64,000 nt of DNA, from assembly GCF_017873245.1 (NCBI RefSeq), contig NZ_JAGGJY010000014.1:47307-111306 (forward strand), written 5' to 3'. The position numbers and the translations under genes are program-made. Under the pieces are notes generated by a model. That model was not told where the DNA came from. It did not search any database and saw only the letters and a program-made list of their open reading frames with translations. Source of the stretch: Clostridium tertium (lineage in GTDB: Bacteria > Bacillota > Clostridia > Clostridiales > Clostridiaceae). How positions within the stretch are numbered: position 1 is the stretch's first letter; every line of letters starts with the position of its first letter. This document shows, in pieces, positions 24,772 to 34,565 of this stretch.

Positions 24772-26577
24772 AGTAGTAATAGACAAAAACATATTAGAAA
24801 TTTTTCAATAGTTGCCCATATAGATCATGGGAAGTCAACCCTAGCTGATAGATTATTAGAAGCCACAGGAACTCTAACACAAAGAGAAATGGAAGAGCAA
24901 ATCCTTGACAATATGGAAATAGAAAGAGAAAGAGGAATAACTATTAAGTCTCAAGCAGCAAGACTTATATATAGAAGATCAGATGGAGAAGAGTATATAT
25001 TAAATTTAATAGATACTCCTGGTCACGTAGATTTTACATATGAAGTTTCAAGAAGCTTAGCTGCATGTGAAGGAGCAGTTTTAGTTGTAGATGCTACACA
25101 AGGAGTTCAAGCACAAACTTTGGCAAATTGTTATTTAGCATTAAATAATGATTTAGAAATAGCTCCGGTAATAAATAAAGTTGACTTACAATCTGCAAGA
25201 CCAGATGAAGTTAAGCAAGAAATAGAAGATATAATCGGTATAGAAGCACAAGATGCACCAATGATATCTGCTAAAACAGGTCTAAATATAGGAGATGTTT
25301 TAGAAACTGTAGTAGAAAATATACCTGCACCAGATGGAGATGAAGAGGCGCCTCTTAAAGCATTAATATTTGATTCATATTATGATAGTTATAAGGGTGT
25401 TGTTTCATATGTAAGAATATTTGATGGCGTAGTTAAACCAGGAACTAAAATTAAGTTAATGGCTACAAATAAGGTATGTGAAGTAACTGAAGTAGGTGTG
25501 TTTACGCCTAAGACACTACCGATAGGTGAATTGCGTGCAGGAGATGTAGGATATATTGCTGCATCTATTAAAAATGTAAGAGATGCAAGAGTTGGTGATA
25601 CTATAACTGAAGCTGATAGACCAACAGCTGAAGCACTGCCAGGTTATAAACCAGCAGTACCAATGGTTTATTCAGGAATTTATCCTGTAGATGGAGCAAA
25701 ATATCAAGAACTTAAAGATGCTTTAGAAAAGCTTCAAATAAATGATGCTGCTTTAAGCTTTGAGCCAGAAACATCTATAGCTTTAGGGTTTGGGTTTAGA
25801 TGCGGATTCTTAGGATTATTACACATGGAAATAATTCAAGAAAGAATTGAAAGAGAATTTAATTTAGATATAATTACAACTGCACCATCAGTTATATACA
25901 AGGTAATAAAAACTAATGGTGATATAATAGAACTTACAAATCCTACAAATCTTCCAGAAGCAACAGAGATAGAGTACATGGAAGAACCAATAGTTAAGGC
26001 AAGTATAATAGCACCTTCTGATTATGTTGGAGCTGTAATGGAATTATGTCAAGAAAGAAGAGGAACTTTTATTGATATGCAATATTTAGAGGAAACAAGA
26101 GTTTCTATAAATTATGATATTCCATTAAATGAAATAGTATATGATTTCTTTGATACATTAAAATCTAGAACAAGAGGATATGCATCATTAGATTATGAAT
26201 TTAAAGGATATACTCAAACTGAACTAGTTAAGCTTGATATAATGTTAAATGGAGATGTTGTAGATGCATTATCTATGATAGTACCAAGAGAAAAAGCTTA
26301 TGAAAAAGGAAGAGGAATTGCTGAAAAGTTAAAAGAAATAATTCCGAGACAAATGTTTGAAGTTCCAATTCAAGCAGCAGTTGGTTCAAAGATAATAGCA
26401 AGAGAAACAGTTAAGGCTATGAGAAAAGATGTTCTTGCTAAATGTTACGGTGGAGATATATCAAGAAAGAAAAAGCTATTAGAAAAGCAAAAAGAAGGAA
26501 AGAAGAGAATGAGACAAGTGGGATCAGTTGAAATACCACAAGAAGCATTCATGGCAGTTCTTAAAGTAGATAAATAA
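24769..26577 (+). CDS. lepA: Elongation factor 4 (LepA) GTPase
   Basis: A 602-residue translational GTPase. G1 reads [16 protein letters not shown] near residue 16, the switch region [11 protein letters not shown]3 DTPGHVDF, G4 INKVDL. The C-terminal EF4-specific domain contains [23 protein letters not shown] in parts. EF4 acts on the ribosome under ionic or stress conditions and in subunit biogenesis. The ATG is fixed by the conserved [17 protein letters not shown]. The RBS is unusual (see the leader hairpin). A 15-bp terminator follows. Full length. Confidence 0.97.
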   Translation: MSSNRQKHIRNFSIVAHIDHGKSTLADRLLEATGTLTQREMEEQILDNMEIERERGITIKSQAARLIYRRSDGEEYILNLIDTPGHVDFTYEVSRSLAACEGAVLVVDATQGVQAQTLANCYLALNNDLEIAPVINKVDLQSARPDEVKQEIEDIIGIEAQDAPMISAKTGLNIGDVLETVVENIPAPDGDEEAPLKALIFDSYYDSYKGVVSYVRIFDGVVKPGTKIKLMATNKVCEVTEVGVFTPKTLPIGELRAGDVGYIAASIKNVRDARVGDTITEADRPTAEALPGYKPAVPMVYSGIYPVDGAKYQELKDALEKLQINDAALSFEPETSIALGFGFRCGFLGLLHMEIIQERIEREFNLDIITTAPSVIYKVIKTNGDIIELTNPTNLPEATEIEYMEEPIVKASIIAPSDYVGAVMELCQERRGTFIDMQYLEETRVSINYDIPLNEIVYDFFDTLKSRTRGYASLDYEFKGYTQTELVKLDIMLNGDVVDALSMIVPREKAYEKGRGIAEKLKEIIPRQMFEVPIQAAVGSKIIARETVKAMRKDVLAKCYGGDISRKKKLLEKQKEGKKRMRQVGSVEIPQEAFMAVLKVDK

Positions 26578-26588
26578 ATTCAAATATC

Positions 26589-26626
26589 AAAAAGGCTAAG
26601 TTTCATAAAGAAACTTAGCTTTTTTG
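26589..26626 (+). terminator. Intrinsic terminator after lepA
   Basis: AAAAAGGCTAAGTTTC at 26589-26604 pairs with GAAACTTAGCTTTTT at 26610-26625 and the symmetry extends to flanking TATC/GATA, so it may work on both strands. Confidence 0.88.
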
Positions 26627-26705
26627 ATAGATAACTATAAGAGTAAGGTGGTAATATTATAATTTATTATATTTAAATTTACCTAAAGTTGTGCATTATA
26701 TTAAA

Positions 26706-27617
26706 TTATTTTAAATAAATATTTTCGATATAATTGTATAAAGATGATAAGTCATAAGTATTAGCTATTAACTTCAAGTAAGGAATAAATTTATAATCAT
26801 CCATTTCAATAAACTTAGAGACCTTTGGATTTATCCTAAAATATTTAGATTTTAAAATTTCTTTGCAGTACATATCTTCTAAATCTGACATTCCATCCAT
26901 TAAAAGAGCTAATAATGGGGATTTCATTTTAGCTAAGGGGTGAAATGACCATTGTAAAATTCCCCATTTTTCTGTTTTGCCGTTAATCCTTTCAGGACTA
27001 TCACCAGTACCTATAGAAAGCAGTCTTATCTGCTCTAGGTTATAAGAAGGGCCAAGAGCTGCTAAAGCGGCTAACAATGAAATAGCTGTAGGAGAATTAG
27101 CAATAACGCCTCCATCGACAAAACCTTTATATGATGGAAAGTATGTAGGGGCAGCTGAGCTTGATAAGATAGTATCTTTTACACTAAAATCACATGTTGG
27201 ATTTTTAGATAAATTATTAAAGAATATTGGTTCCCAAGTATTTTTGTTTAATCCCTTTACATGAAAAGCAGGAATAAAAATAAATTTTTTTAAGTCTCCA
27301 ACTTTTAGGTTGTCATCGAAATAATTTGAGATAATATTCTTCAAATTAATATTATTAAACTTGGGACGAAATAAATTAAAATGAGATGGAGAAAAAATTT
27401 TTTTTGCAGTAGGATTACTGTATAAATTACTTATTTCATTAATAGAAACCTCTTTTGCTAGCAATGAAGCAATTATTGAACCAGTTGAAGTGCCTGTAAA
27501 TAAATCTACTTCATCTAAAAAGTTGGGATATTTCGAACAAATTCTATTTAAAATTTCGACACTTAAAGCACCTTTAATTCCACCACCATCGAAGGCGAGT
27601 ATTTTAAATGTTTTCAA
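26706..27617 (-). CDS. Patatin-like phospholipase
   Basis: About 303 residues with the complete patatin hydrolase signature: oxyanion loop DGGGIKG near residue 10, nucleophile elbow GTSTGSIIA near 43 and catalytic Asp in DGGVIANSP near 170. The dyad is Ser-Asp. Such enzymes hydrolyse acyl esters of lipids; no signal peptide is seen, so it is probably cytosolic or membrane-associated. I prefer TTG 27617, which follows the SD AAGGAGAG by 7 nt; the ATG at 27677 would add 20 residues that look non-conserved. Monocistronic on the minus strand. Substrate unknown. Confidence 0.85.
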   Translation of the reverse strand: MKTFKILAFDGGGIKGALSVEILNRICSKYPNFLDEVDLFTGTSTGSIIASLLAKEVSINEISNLYSNPTAKKIFSPSHFNLFRPKFNNINLKNIISNYFDDNLKVGDLKKFIFIPAFHVKGLNKNTWEPIFFNNLSKNPTCDFSVKDTILSSSAAPTYFPSYKGFVDGGVIANSPTAISLLAALAALGPSYNLEQIRLLSIGTGDSPERINGKTEKWGILQWSFHPLAKMKSPLLALLMDGMSDLEDMYCKEILKSKYFRINPKVSKFIEMDDYKFIPYLKLIANTYDLSSLYNYIENIYLK

Positions 27618-27862
27618 AATAAATCTCTCCTTATACAAACTATTTTTCAAGTGATAATCTATAGATAATATATTCAATTAAAGAGTTATTGACATAGAAG
27701 TTACAATAAAAATTTAATAGGGAATTATCTTAATTATGTAGGCAATCAGTAGAATATATAAATTTTTTATAAAATTATTTACTTAATAAATATATTTGTA
27801 ATTAAAGTTAATAAAGGAAAATATATTTAAATTGTATAAAATATTTAAGTGAGGTGTATGTT

Positions 27863-28132
27863 ATGCTAGAGGCAAAATTGAGGGATTTAAAAAAGAAGGG
27901 AAAAGTATTAAGAAATTCAGGGTTAGTAACTGGTACCATTAAAAGAAAAAATGGAGAAACATCATTAATATCAATGGTTAGTCATAAATTAGAAACATAT
28001 ATTTTAAGAAATGGATTAAATGCAACAATGAAGGTGAATTTAGAAGGTAATGTAATCGATACAAAGATTCGACGAGCGCAGAAGGACATAGTATTACACA
28101 ACATTATTAATATAGATCTTATAGAAATATAA
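27863..28132 (+). CDS. Stand-alone bL25/Ctc N-terminal domain-like protein
   Basis: This 89-residue protein aligns in pattern with the 5S rRNA-binding domain of bL25. LRDLKKKGKVLRNSGLVTG matches the basic KGxARRLRxxGLVPG block, ISMVSHKLETYILRNG matches the beta-alpha segment, and the end IVLHNIINIDLIEI matches HVDFLEV. Clostridia normally carry a two-domain Ctc of about 190 residues, so this is either a short paralog or a distant relative. ATG 27863 has the SD GAGGTG 6 nt upstream (a GTG at 27854 overlaps the SD). It is monocistronic, with a very strong terminator. The family call is moderate. Confidence 0.55.
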   Translation: MLEAKLRDLKKKGKVLRNSGLVTGTIKRKNGETSLISMVSHKLETYILRNGLNATMKVNLEGNVIDTKIRRAQKDIVLHNIINIDLIEI

Positions 28133-28136
28133 AAAT

Positions 28137-28180
28137 AGGAGAATAAATTATATTATATAATTTATTCTCCTATTTTTTAT
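28137..28180. terminator. 16-bp perfect hairpin terminator after the bL25-like gene
   Basis: AGGAGAATAAATTATA at 28137-28152 and its exact complement at 28156-28171, a 3-nt loop, then ATTTTTTAT. Confidence 0.88.
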
Positions 28181-28253
28181 CTTTTCATTTTGGAGTAGTT
28201 CTGTATAATAGCAATAAAGAGAAATTTAAATGATAGAAAGAGTGATTATACAA

Positions 28254-29387
28254 ATGAAAGATTTAAAAGAAATAGCACTTTATATACATATACCGTTTTG
28301 TAAACAAAAATGTTTTTATTGTGATTTTCCATCTTATGCTTCATTAGATCATCTTAAAGATGATTATGTAGATGCATTATGCAAGGAAATAGATGAAAAA
28401 GTAATAGACTATAAAATAAAAAGTATATTTATAGGCGGAGGAACTCCATCTTATTTGGAAATTAATCAAATATATAAATTACTAAAAACTATAAGTAAAC
28501 TTAATATAACTGAAAATATGGAATTTACTATGGAATGTAATCCTGGAGCATTAGAAAAAGAAAAATTAGAAACTATGCTAAGTGGTGGTGTAAATAGAAT
28601 AAGCATGGGACTTCAAGCAGTACAAAATTCACTTTTAAAAGATATAGGAAGAATACATAGTTTTAAGCAATTTGAAGAAAATTTCAATTTAGCTAGGAAA
28701 GTTGGCTTTAAGAATATAAATGTAGATCTGATGTTTGGATTGCCAAATCAAAAAGTAGATGAGTGGAAAGAATCTCTAGAAACAATTGCAAAGTTAAACC
28801 CAGAGCATATTTCTGCGTATAGTCTGATTATAGAGGAAGGAACAGCATTTTATAAACTATGGAAAAGAAACAAACTAATATTACCTTCAGAGGATGATGA
28901 GAGGGAGATGTATTCAACTACTAAGGAAATACTTAAGGAGCATGGATATAATCAGTATGAAATATCTAATTATTCAAAACCAGGGTATGAGTGCTATCAT
29001 AATAAGGTTTATTGGCGATGTGATGATTATTTGGGAGTTGGATCTGCTTCAAGTTCATTTATAGATGGAAAAAGAATAAAAAATATAGAAGATGTAAAGT
29101 CTTATATAGAAAAAGTTAATAGTAACGAGAGTGTCATAGAAGAAGTAATTGAAAATTCAAAAGAAGATAATATGGAAGAATTTATATTTATGGGACTTAG
29201 AATGAATGTAGGAGTAAGCATTAATGAATTTAAAGGAAGATTTGGAATACACATAAATAGTATATATAAAGATGTTATAGAGAAAAATATAAACAAAAAG
29301 TTACTTGTATTAGAAAATGATATTTTAAGGCTAACTGATAAAGGGATTGAGTTATCTAATTTGGTTATGAGTGATTTTATATTATAA
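28254..29387 (+). CDS. hemW: Radical SAM heme chaperone HemW
   Basis: About 377 residues. The radical SAM motif is IPFCKQKCFYCDF near residue 12 (C-x3-C-x2-C), with IFIGGGTPSYLE near 57 and the HemW-typical GLPNQKVDEWKESL and CYHNKVYWR further on. The C-terminus is a winged-helix-like HemN_C region. HemW binds heme and helps insert it into cytochromes; it lacks the oxygen-independent coproporphyrinogen oxidase signature. The start is uncertain: ATG 28254 gives the expected MKDLKEIALYIHIPFC, while ATG 28230 adds 8 residues and neither has a strong SD. It lies just upstream of hrcA, the usual Firmicute order. Confidence 0.9.
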   Translation: MKDLKEIALYIHIPFCKQKCFYCDFPSYASLDHLKDDYVDALCKEIDEKVIDYKIKSIFIGGGTPSYLEINQIYKLLKTISKLNITENMEFTMECNPGALEKEKLETMLSGGVNRISMGLQAVQNSLLKDIGRIHSFKQFEENFNLARKVGFKNINVDLMFGLPNQKVDEWKESLETIAKLNPEHISAYSLIIEEGTAFYKLWKRNKLILPSEDDEREMYSTTKEILKEHGYNQYEISNYSKPGYECYHNKVYWRCDDYLGVGSASSSFIDGKRIKNIEDVKSYIEKVNSNESVIEEVIENSKEDNMEEFIFMGLRMNVGVSINEFKGRFGIHINSIYKDVIEKNINKKLLVLENDILRLTDKGIELSNLVMSDFIL

Positions 29388-29490
29388 AATGGAGTGCCTA
29401 GAAAACAAGAGAATATGTTAAAAAAGTAGAGAAAAATAGTGATAAATTAATAAAATTAAATGAGGTTATTTAATTTATAAGTTATTCAAA

Positions 29491-29519
29491 TTGACAAAAA
29501 AGGTAATAAGGAATATATT
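29491..29519 (+). promoter_or_regulatory. Sigma-A promoter of the hrcA-dnaK operon
   Basis: TTGACA at 29491-29496, 17-nt spacer, TATATT at 29514-29519. The CIRCE operator begins 14 nt downstream, in the start region of the transcript. Confidence 0.85.
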
Positions 29520-29532
29520 GATATTGTAGTCA

Positions 29533-29559
29533 TTAGCACTCGATTATAATGAGTGCTAA
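29533..29559 (+). promoter_or_regulatory. CIRCE operator (HrcA-binding site)
   Basis: TTAGCACTC at 29533-29541, 9 nt, GAGTGCTAA at 29551-29559: a perfect consensus CIRCE. HrcA bound here represses the class I heat-shock operon. Confidence 0.98.
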
Positions 29560-29576
29560 CAGATAGAGGTGATGTA

Positions 29577-30608
29577 ATGGCTATTGATGAAAGAAAAATA
29601 AAAATACTTCAGGCTATCATTAATGACTATATCATGACAGGGGAACCAGTAGGTTCAAGGACAATAGCTAAGAAATATGATTTAGGAGTTGGATCAGCTA
29701 CAATAAGAAATGAAATGGCTGATTTAGAAGAAATGGGTTATCTAGAGCAACCACATACATCTGCAGGTAGAATACCTTCAAACAAAGGATATAGGCTATA
29801 TGTAGATAAGCTAATGGAAACTGGAAGGCTAACTCGAGAAGAGGAGCTTAAAATAAGGGAGTACATTATAAATTCAGCAATGTATGAGGTTGATAAGATA
29901 GTAAAGCAAGCTTGTTCATTGTTGTCAGAGCTTACTAATTTAACTACTGTAGTACAGACTCCATCTGTAAGAAGTAGCTATATAAGATCTATTCAATTAC
30001 TTACTATTGATAGTCATAATTTGGTTTCAGTAATAGTAGCAGATAGTGGAATTATTAAGAATCACAGAATAAGAATAAATAATATGCCAAAGCCTGAAAC
30101 TATTCGAATGATAAATGAAGTCTTAAATATAAGGCTAAGGAATCTAACTATTGAAGAAATTAATTTGGAAGTAATTAATAAGCTCAAAGTAGAATTAAAT
30201 GGCTACGATGAACTATTTAATGGAATATTACCTGCTTTATATGAAACATTAAAAGAAGCTAACAATACAGAAGTATTTGTTGAAGGAACTACAAATATAT
30301 TTAATTATCCTGAGTATAATAATATTGAAAAAGCTAAGGAAATTCTTTCTTTAATTAATGATAAAGATAATTTAATAGATTTGATAGAACCTAGTAGTGA
30401 TATTACCATAAGAATAGGTGATGAAAATTATTTTCCAGAGGCTAAGGATTGTTCAATTATATCAGCGGAGTATTCATTGGATGGAAGACCTATTGGTAAG
30501 ATTGGATTAATTGGACCAAAGAGGATAAATTACTCTAAGGTTATAGCTATTATGGGGCAAGTTATGAAAGAGTTAAATAAAAGCTTAAGAAATCAAATTA
30601 TAGAATAA
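29577..30608 (+). CDS. hrcA: Heat-inducible transcription repressor HrcA
   Basis: About 343 residues. The N-terminal winged helix contains [26 protein letters not shown], followed by [22 protein letters not shown], the family hallmark, and a C-terminal GAF-like domain. HrcA binds CIRCE and needs GroEL to stay active. ATG 29577 follows the SD GAGGTG; an upstream ATG falls inside CIRCE and is not the start. It is first in hrcA-grpE-dnaK-dnaJ and so represses its own operon. Confidence 0.96.
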   Translation: MAIDERKIKILQAIINDYIMTGEPVGSRTIAKKYDLGVGSATIRNEMADLEEMGYLEQPHTSAGRIPSNKGYRLYVDKLMETGRLTREEELKIREYIINSAMYEVDKIVKQACSLLSELTNLTTVVQTPSVRSSYIRSIQLLTIDSHNLVSVIVADSGIIKNHRIRINNMPKPETIRMINEVLNIRLRNLTIEEINLEVINKLKVELNGYDELFNGILPALYETLKEANNTEVFVEGTTNIFNYPEYNNIEKAKEILSLINDKDNLIDLIEPSSDITIRIGDENYFPEAKDCSIISAEYSLDGRPIGKIGLIGPKRINYSKVIAIMGQVMKELNKSLRNQIIE

Positions 30609-30626
30609 AAGAGATGAGGTGTTGTT

Positions 30627-31229
30627 GTGGAAGATAACAAAGAGGTAATAGAAGATATAGAAGAAACAGTTGAAACAGAAAATAATGAGGATGTAAATTC
30701 TACTACTGAATCAGAAACAGATCAATCTTCAGATGATATAGTTGAAGAAAATAATGATAAGGAAAATGATCTAGATAATATGAGAAAATTAAAAGATGAA
30801 AATAAGAAGCTAAACAATGAAGTAGAAGCTTTAAAAGAAAGATTACTTAGAATATCAGCAGAATATGATAATTACAGAAAAAGAACAACTAAGGAAAAAG
30901 AAGGCATTTATACAGAGGCGTGTACAGATGTATTAAAAGAAATGATTCCAGTATTAGATACATTAGAAAGAGCAATAGCTGTTGATGGAAGTGTAGAAGA
31001 CTTCAAAAAAGGAATAGATATGACTATAAAAGGTTTTAAAGGATCCTTTGAAAAATTAGGAGTTGAAGAAATAGATGCAACTGGTGAATTTGATCCAAAT
31101 CTACATCAAGCAGTTATGCACGTTCAAGATGAATCATTTGGTACTAATTCAGTAGTTGAAGTATTCCAAAAGGGATATAAAAGAGGCGAAAAGATAATTA
31201 GATATACAATGGTAAAAGTAGCTAACTAA
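30627..31229 (+). CDS. grpE: Nucleotide exchange factor GrpE
   Basis: A 200-residue protein. The first ~55 residues are acidic and disordered, followed by a long coiled coil (~55-100, including RISAEYDNYRKRTTKEKE) and a C-terminal beta domain with GEFDPNLHQAVMHV and KGYKRGEKIIRYTMVKV. GrpE releases ADP from DnaK and acts as a thermosensor. The start is GTG 30627 with the SD GATGAGGTG about 6 nt upstream. It lies 18 nt after hrcA and 53 nt before dnaK. Confidence 0.96.
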   Translation: MEDNKEVIEDIEETVETENNEDVNSTTESETDQSSDDIVEENNDKENDLDNMRKLKDENKKLNNEVEALKERLLRISAEYDNYRKRTTKEKEGIYTEACTDVLKEMIPVLDTLERAIAVDGSVEDFKKGIDMTIKGFKGSFEKLGVEEIDATGEFDPNLHQAVMHVQDESFGTNSVVEVFQKGYKRGEKIIRYTMVKVAN

Positions 31230-31282
31230 TATTGATATTAACTAAACTTATTAAAAAGATAGTTTTTAGGAGGAAATAAATT

Positions 31283-33139
31283 ATGGGAAAAATAATAGGA
31301 ATTGATTTAGGAACAACTAACTCATGTGTAGCTGTTATGGAAGGTGGAGAACCAGTAGTAATCAGCAACTCAGAAGGGGCAAGAACTACTCCATCAGTAG
31401 TTTCATTCCAAGCAAATGGAGAAAGATTAGTAGGTCAAGTAGCTAAAAGACAAGCGATCACAAACCCAGATAAAACAATAATATCAATAAAGAGACATAT
31501 GGGTACAAATTATAAAGTTAATATAGATGGCAAAGATCATTCACCACAAGAAATATCAGCAATGGTACTTCAAAAAATAAAAGCTGATGCAGAAGCTTAT
31601 TTAGGAGAAGCTGTAACTCAAGCAGTTATAACAGTTCCTGCATATTTTAATGACTCAGAAAGACAAGCGACTAAAGATGCTGGTAAAATAGCTGGATTAG
31701 AAGTATTAAGAATAATAAATGAACCTACAGCAGCTGCTTTAGCTTATGGTTTAGATAAAATGGATACAAATCAAAAAATCTTTGTTTATGACTTAGGTGG
31801 TGGTACATTCGACGTATCTATCTTAGAACTTGGTGATGGAGTATTCGAAGTTTTATCAACAAATGGAGATACTAAATTAGGTGGAGATGACTTTGACCAA
31901 AGAATAATGGATCATATAGCTGAAACATTTAAGGCTGAAAATGGAATAGATTTAAGAAATGATAAAATGGCACTTCAAAGATTAAAAGAAGCTGCTGAAA
32001 AAGCTAAGATTGAATTATCATCATCAATGCAAACAAACATTAACTTACCATTTATAACAGCAGATGCAACAGGTCCAAAGCATATTGATATGAACTTAAC
32101 TAGAGCTAAATTCAATGAAATAACTCATGACTTAGTTCAAAGATCAATTGAGCCAATGAAAAAAGCTTTAGCAGATGCAAATCTTTCATTAAGTGATATC
32201 AATAAGGTAATATTAGTTGGGGGATCAACAAGAATCCCAGCTGTTGTAGAAGCAGTTAAAAACTTTACTGGAAAAGAACCTTCAAAGGGAGTAAACCCAG
32301 ATGAATGTGTTGCAGTTGGAGCAGCTATTCAAGCAGGTGTATTAACTGGAGAAGTTAAAGATGTATTGTTACTAGATGTTACTCCATTAACATTAGGAAT
32401 TGAAACATTAGGTGGAGTTGCTACACCACTTATTGAAAGAAATACTACAATTCCAGCTAAGAAGAGTCAAACATTCTCAACTGCAGCAGATGGTCAAACA
32501 TCAGTTGAAATTCATGTAGTTCAAGGTGAAAGACAAATGGCAGCTGACAATAAGACTCTAGGTAGATTTACATTATCAGGTATTGCGCCAGCTCCTAGAG
32601 GAATTCCACAAATTGAAGTTACATTTGATATAGATGCAAATGGATTAGTTAAAGTATCAGCTGTTGATAAAGCAACTAATAAAGAAGCTAATATAACTAT
32701 TACAGCTTCAACTAACTTAAGTGAATCTGAAGTAGAAGCAGCAGTAAAAGAAGCAGAAAGATTTGCAGAAGAAGATAAGAAGAGAAAAGAAAAAATAGAA
32801 GTTAAAAATAATGCAGATCAAGTTGCTTATCAAACAACTAAAACTTTAGAAGAACTTGGTGATAAAGTAACAGCTGACGATAAAGCTAAGGTTCAAGCTA
32901 AACTTGATGAATTAAACAAAGTAAAAGATGGCGAAGATTTAGAAGCTATAAAGAAAGCTATGGATGAATTAAACCAAGAATTCTATGCGATATCATCAAA
33001 GATATATGCTGATGCAAATGCAAATGGTGCAGCAGGTGCTGGATTTGATCCAAACAATATGGGAGGAGCAGGTGCAAGCCAAACTCCACAAGATGATAAT
33101 GTTGTAGATGCAGATTTCGAAGTTAAAGAAGATAAATAA
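31283..33139 (+). CDS. dnaK: Chaperone DnaK (Hsp70)
   Basis: A 618-residue Hsp70. The N-terminus [20 protein letters not shown] is the phosphate-1 loop; [12 protein letters not shown] and [18 protein letters not shown] mark the phosphate-2 loop and the interdomain linker. As in other Gram-positives, the 24-residue loop of proteobacterial DnaK is missing. The C-terminus is Gly/Ala-rich and ends [10 protein letters not shown]. It folds client proteins together with DnaJ and GrpE. The SD TAGGAGG is optimal. Codon use is that of a highly expressed gene. Confidence 0.98.
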   Translation: MGKIIGIDLGTTNSCVAVMEGGEPVVISNSEGARTTPSVVSFQANGERLVGQVAKRQAITNPDKTIISIKRHMGTNYKVNIDGKDHSPQEISAMVLQKIKADAEAYLGEAVTQAVITVPAYFNDSERQATKDAGKIAGLEVLRIINEPTAAALAYGLDKMDTNQKIFVYDLGGGTFDVSILELGDGVFEVLSTNGDTKLGGDDFDQRIMDHIAETFKAENGIDLRNDKMALQRLKEAAEKAKIELSSSMQTNINLPFITADATGPKHIDMNLTRAKFNEITHDLVQRSIEPMKKALADANLSLSDINKVILVGGSTRIPAVVEAVKNFTGKEPSKGVNPDECVAVGAAIQAGVLTGEVKDVLLLDVTPLTLGIETLGGVATPLIERNTTIPAKKSQTFSTAADGQTSVEIHVVQGERQMAADNKTLGRFTLSGIAPAPRGIPQIEVTFDIDANGLVKVSAVDKATNKEANITITASTNLSESEVEAAVKEAERFAEEDKKRKEKIEVKNNADQVAYQTTKTLEELGDKVTADDKAKVQAKLDELNKVKDGEDLEAIKKAMDELNQEFYAISSKIYADANANGAAGAGFDPNNMGGAGASQTPQDDNVVDADFEVKEDK

Positions 33140-33194
33140 TATTTTAAAGGCGATAAATAGTTGTAACCTATTAGTCTAATATATATAATATATG

Positions 33195-33224
33195 AGGGAA
33201 GGCATAAGTCGTCTTCCCTTTTAT
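33195..33224 (+). terminator. Attenuator-type hairpin between dnaK and dnaJ
   Basis: AGGGAAGGC at 33195-33203 pairs with GTCTTCCCT at 33211-33219 (one wobble), then TTTTAT. It may lower dnaJ expression relative to dnaK. Confidence 0.65.
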
Positions 33225-33251
33225 AAAGTAAAAAAATGGTGGTGAAAATAG

Positions 33252-34382
33252 ATGGCAAATAAAGACTATTATGCATCCCTTGGGCTTCAAAAGGGAGCTT
33301 CAGATGAAGAAATAAAAAAGGCCTTTAGAAAGCTAGCTATAAAATATCATCCTGATAAAAACCAAGGCAATAAAGAAGCAGAGGATAAGTTTAAAGAAAT
33401 AAATGAAGCTTATCAAGTGCTTTCAGATCCAGAAAAAAAAGCGAGATATGATCAGTTTGGAACAGCGGATTTTGACGGAAGTGGATTTGGATCAGGTGGG
33501 TTTGGTGGCTTTGACTTCTCAGATATGGGAGGTTTTGGAGATATATTTGATAGCTTCTTTGGCGGCGGCGGTGGTAGCAGTAGAAGAAGAAATGGGCCAC
33601 AAAGAGGTGCAGATTTAGAATATACAGTTAATTTAACCTTTGAAGAGGCTATATTTGGAGTAGAAAAGGAAATTTCTATAAATAGAAGTGAAACTTGTGA
33701 TTCATGTAAAGGTAGTGGAGCTAAAACAGGTACTTCAGCAAAAACTTGTCCAACATGTAATGGTCAAGGTCAAGTAAGAGTTCAAAGGCAAACACCTTTA
33801 GGAAGCTTTGTAAGTACTTCAACATGTAGCACGTGTGGTGGTAGTGGTAAAGTAATAGATGATCCATGCACTACATGTCATGGAAAAGGAAATGTTAGAA
33901 AAAACAGAAAAATAACTGTTAATATTCCAGCTGGAGTTGATACAGGAAATGTTATGCCGCTTAGAGGGCAAGGAGATCATGGAACTAATGATGGTCCTCC
34001 AGGAGATTTATATGTAAGAATAAATGTTGCTTCATCTAAGAAGTTTACAAGAAAAGGAAATGATATATATATAGATACTCATATATCTATGGGGAAAGCA
34101 GCGCTAGGAACTGAAATAACTGTTGCAACTGTAGATGGAGATGTAAAATATACAATTCCTGCAGGAACACAATCAGGAACTTTATTTAGATTAAAGGGAA
34201 AAGGTGTTCCAAGAGTAAATTCATCAGGCAGAGGAGATCAATATGTTAAGGTAATTGTTGATATTCCTAAAAACTTAAATGATAAGCAAAAAGATGCTTT
34301 AAAAGCATTTATGGAAGCTTGTGGAGAAAATGTTGGTGAAGGAACCCATCATAAAAAAGGATTTAAAGATTTATTTAAATAA
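33252..34382 (+). CDS. dnaJ: Chaperone DnaJ (type I Hsp40)
   Basis: A 376-residue type I J-protein. The J domain contains the HPD motif ([11 protein letters not shown], ~residue 34), then a Gly/Phe-rich region (~75-120) and a zinc-binding region with four CxxCxGxG-type repeats ([32 protein letters not shown], ~145-215) and the C-terminal substrate-binding domain. It delivers clients to DnaK. SD GGTGGTG, ATG 33252. It is separated from dnaK by a hairpin and followed by a strong terminator; no prmA overlap as in some relatives, because two other genes intervene. Confidence 0.97.
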   Translation: MANKDYYASLGLQKGASDEEIKKAFRKLAIKYHPDKNQGNKEAEDKFKEINEAYQVLSDPEKKARYDQFGTADFDGSGFGSGGFGGFDFSDMGGFGDIFDSFFGGGGGSSRRRNGPQRGADLEYTVNLTFEEAIFGVEKEISINRSETCDSCKGSGAKTGTSAKTCPTCNGQGQVRVQRQTPLGSFVSTSTCSTCGGSGKVIDDPCTTCHGKGNVRKNRKITVNIPAGVDTGNVMPLRGQGDHGTNDGPPGDLYVRINVASSKKFTRKGNDIYIDTHISMGKAALGTEITVATVDGDVKYTIPAGTQSGTLFRLKGKGVPRVNSSGRGDQYVKVIVDIPKNLNDKQKDALKAFMEACGENVGEGTHHKKGFKDLFK

Positions 34383-34412
34383 AAGAATTAGCATGTTGCT
34401 AATTCTTTTTTT
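34383..34412 (+). terminator. Intrinsic terminator of the dnaK operon
   Basis: AAGAATTAGCA at 34383-34393 pairs with TGCTAATTCTT at 34397-34407, followed by TTTTT. Confidence 0.9.
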
Positions 34413-34565
34413 ATAAAATATATGATATATGCACAAAATACTAAAAGTGATATGATATACAATATAAGTTTTCCCTATTATTACTATAGGAATATTCAAT
34501 AAATGTATATTATATTTAGTGATATAATTAACAATAGTACTAATTTATAAAAGAGGTGGTATGAA

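Noticed and set aside
33403..33618. 71-codon plus-strand frame inside dnaJ in another frame
   Set aside because: It falls in the Gly-rich region of dnaJ, where alternative frames stay open by composition; no RBS.
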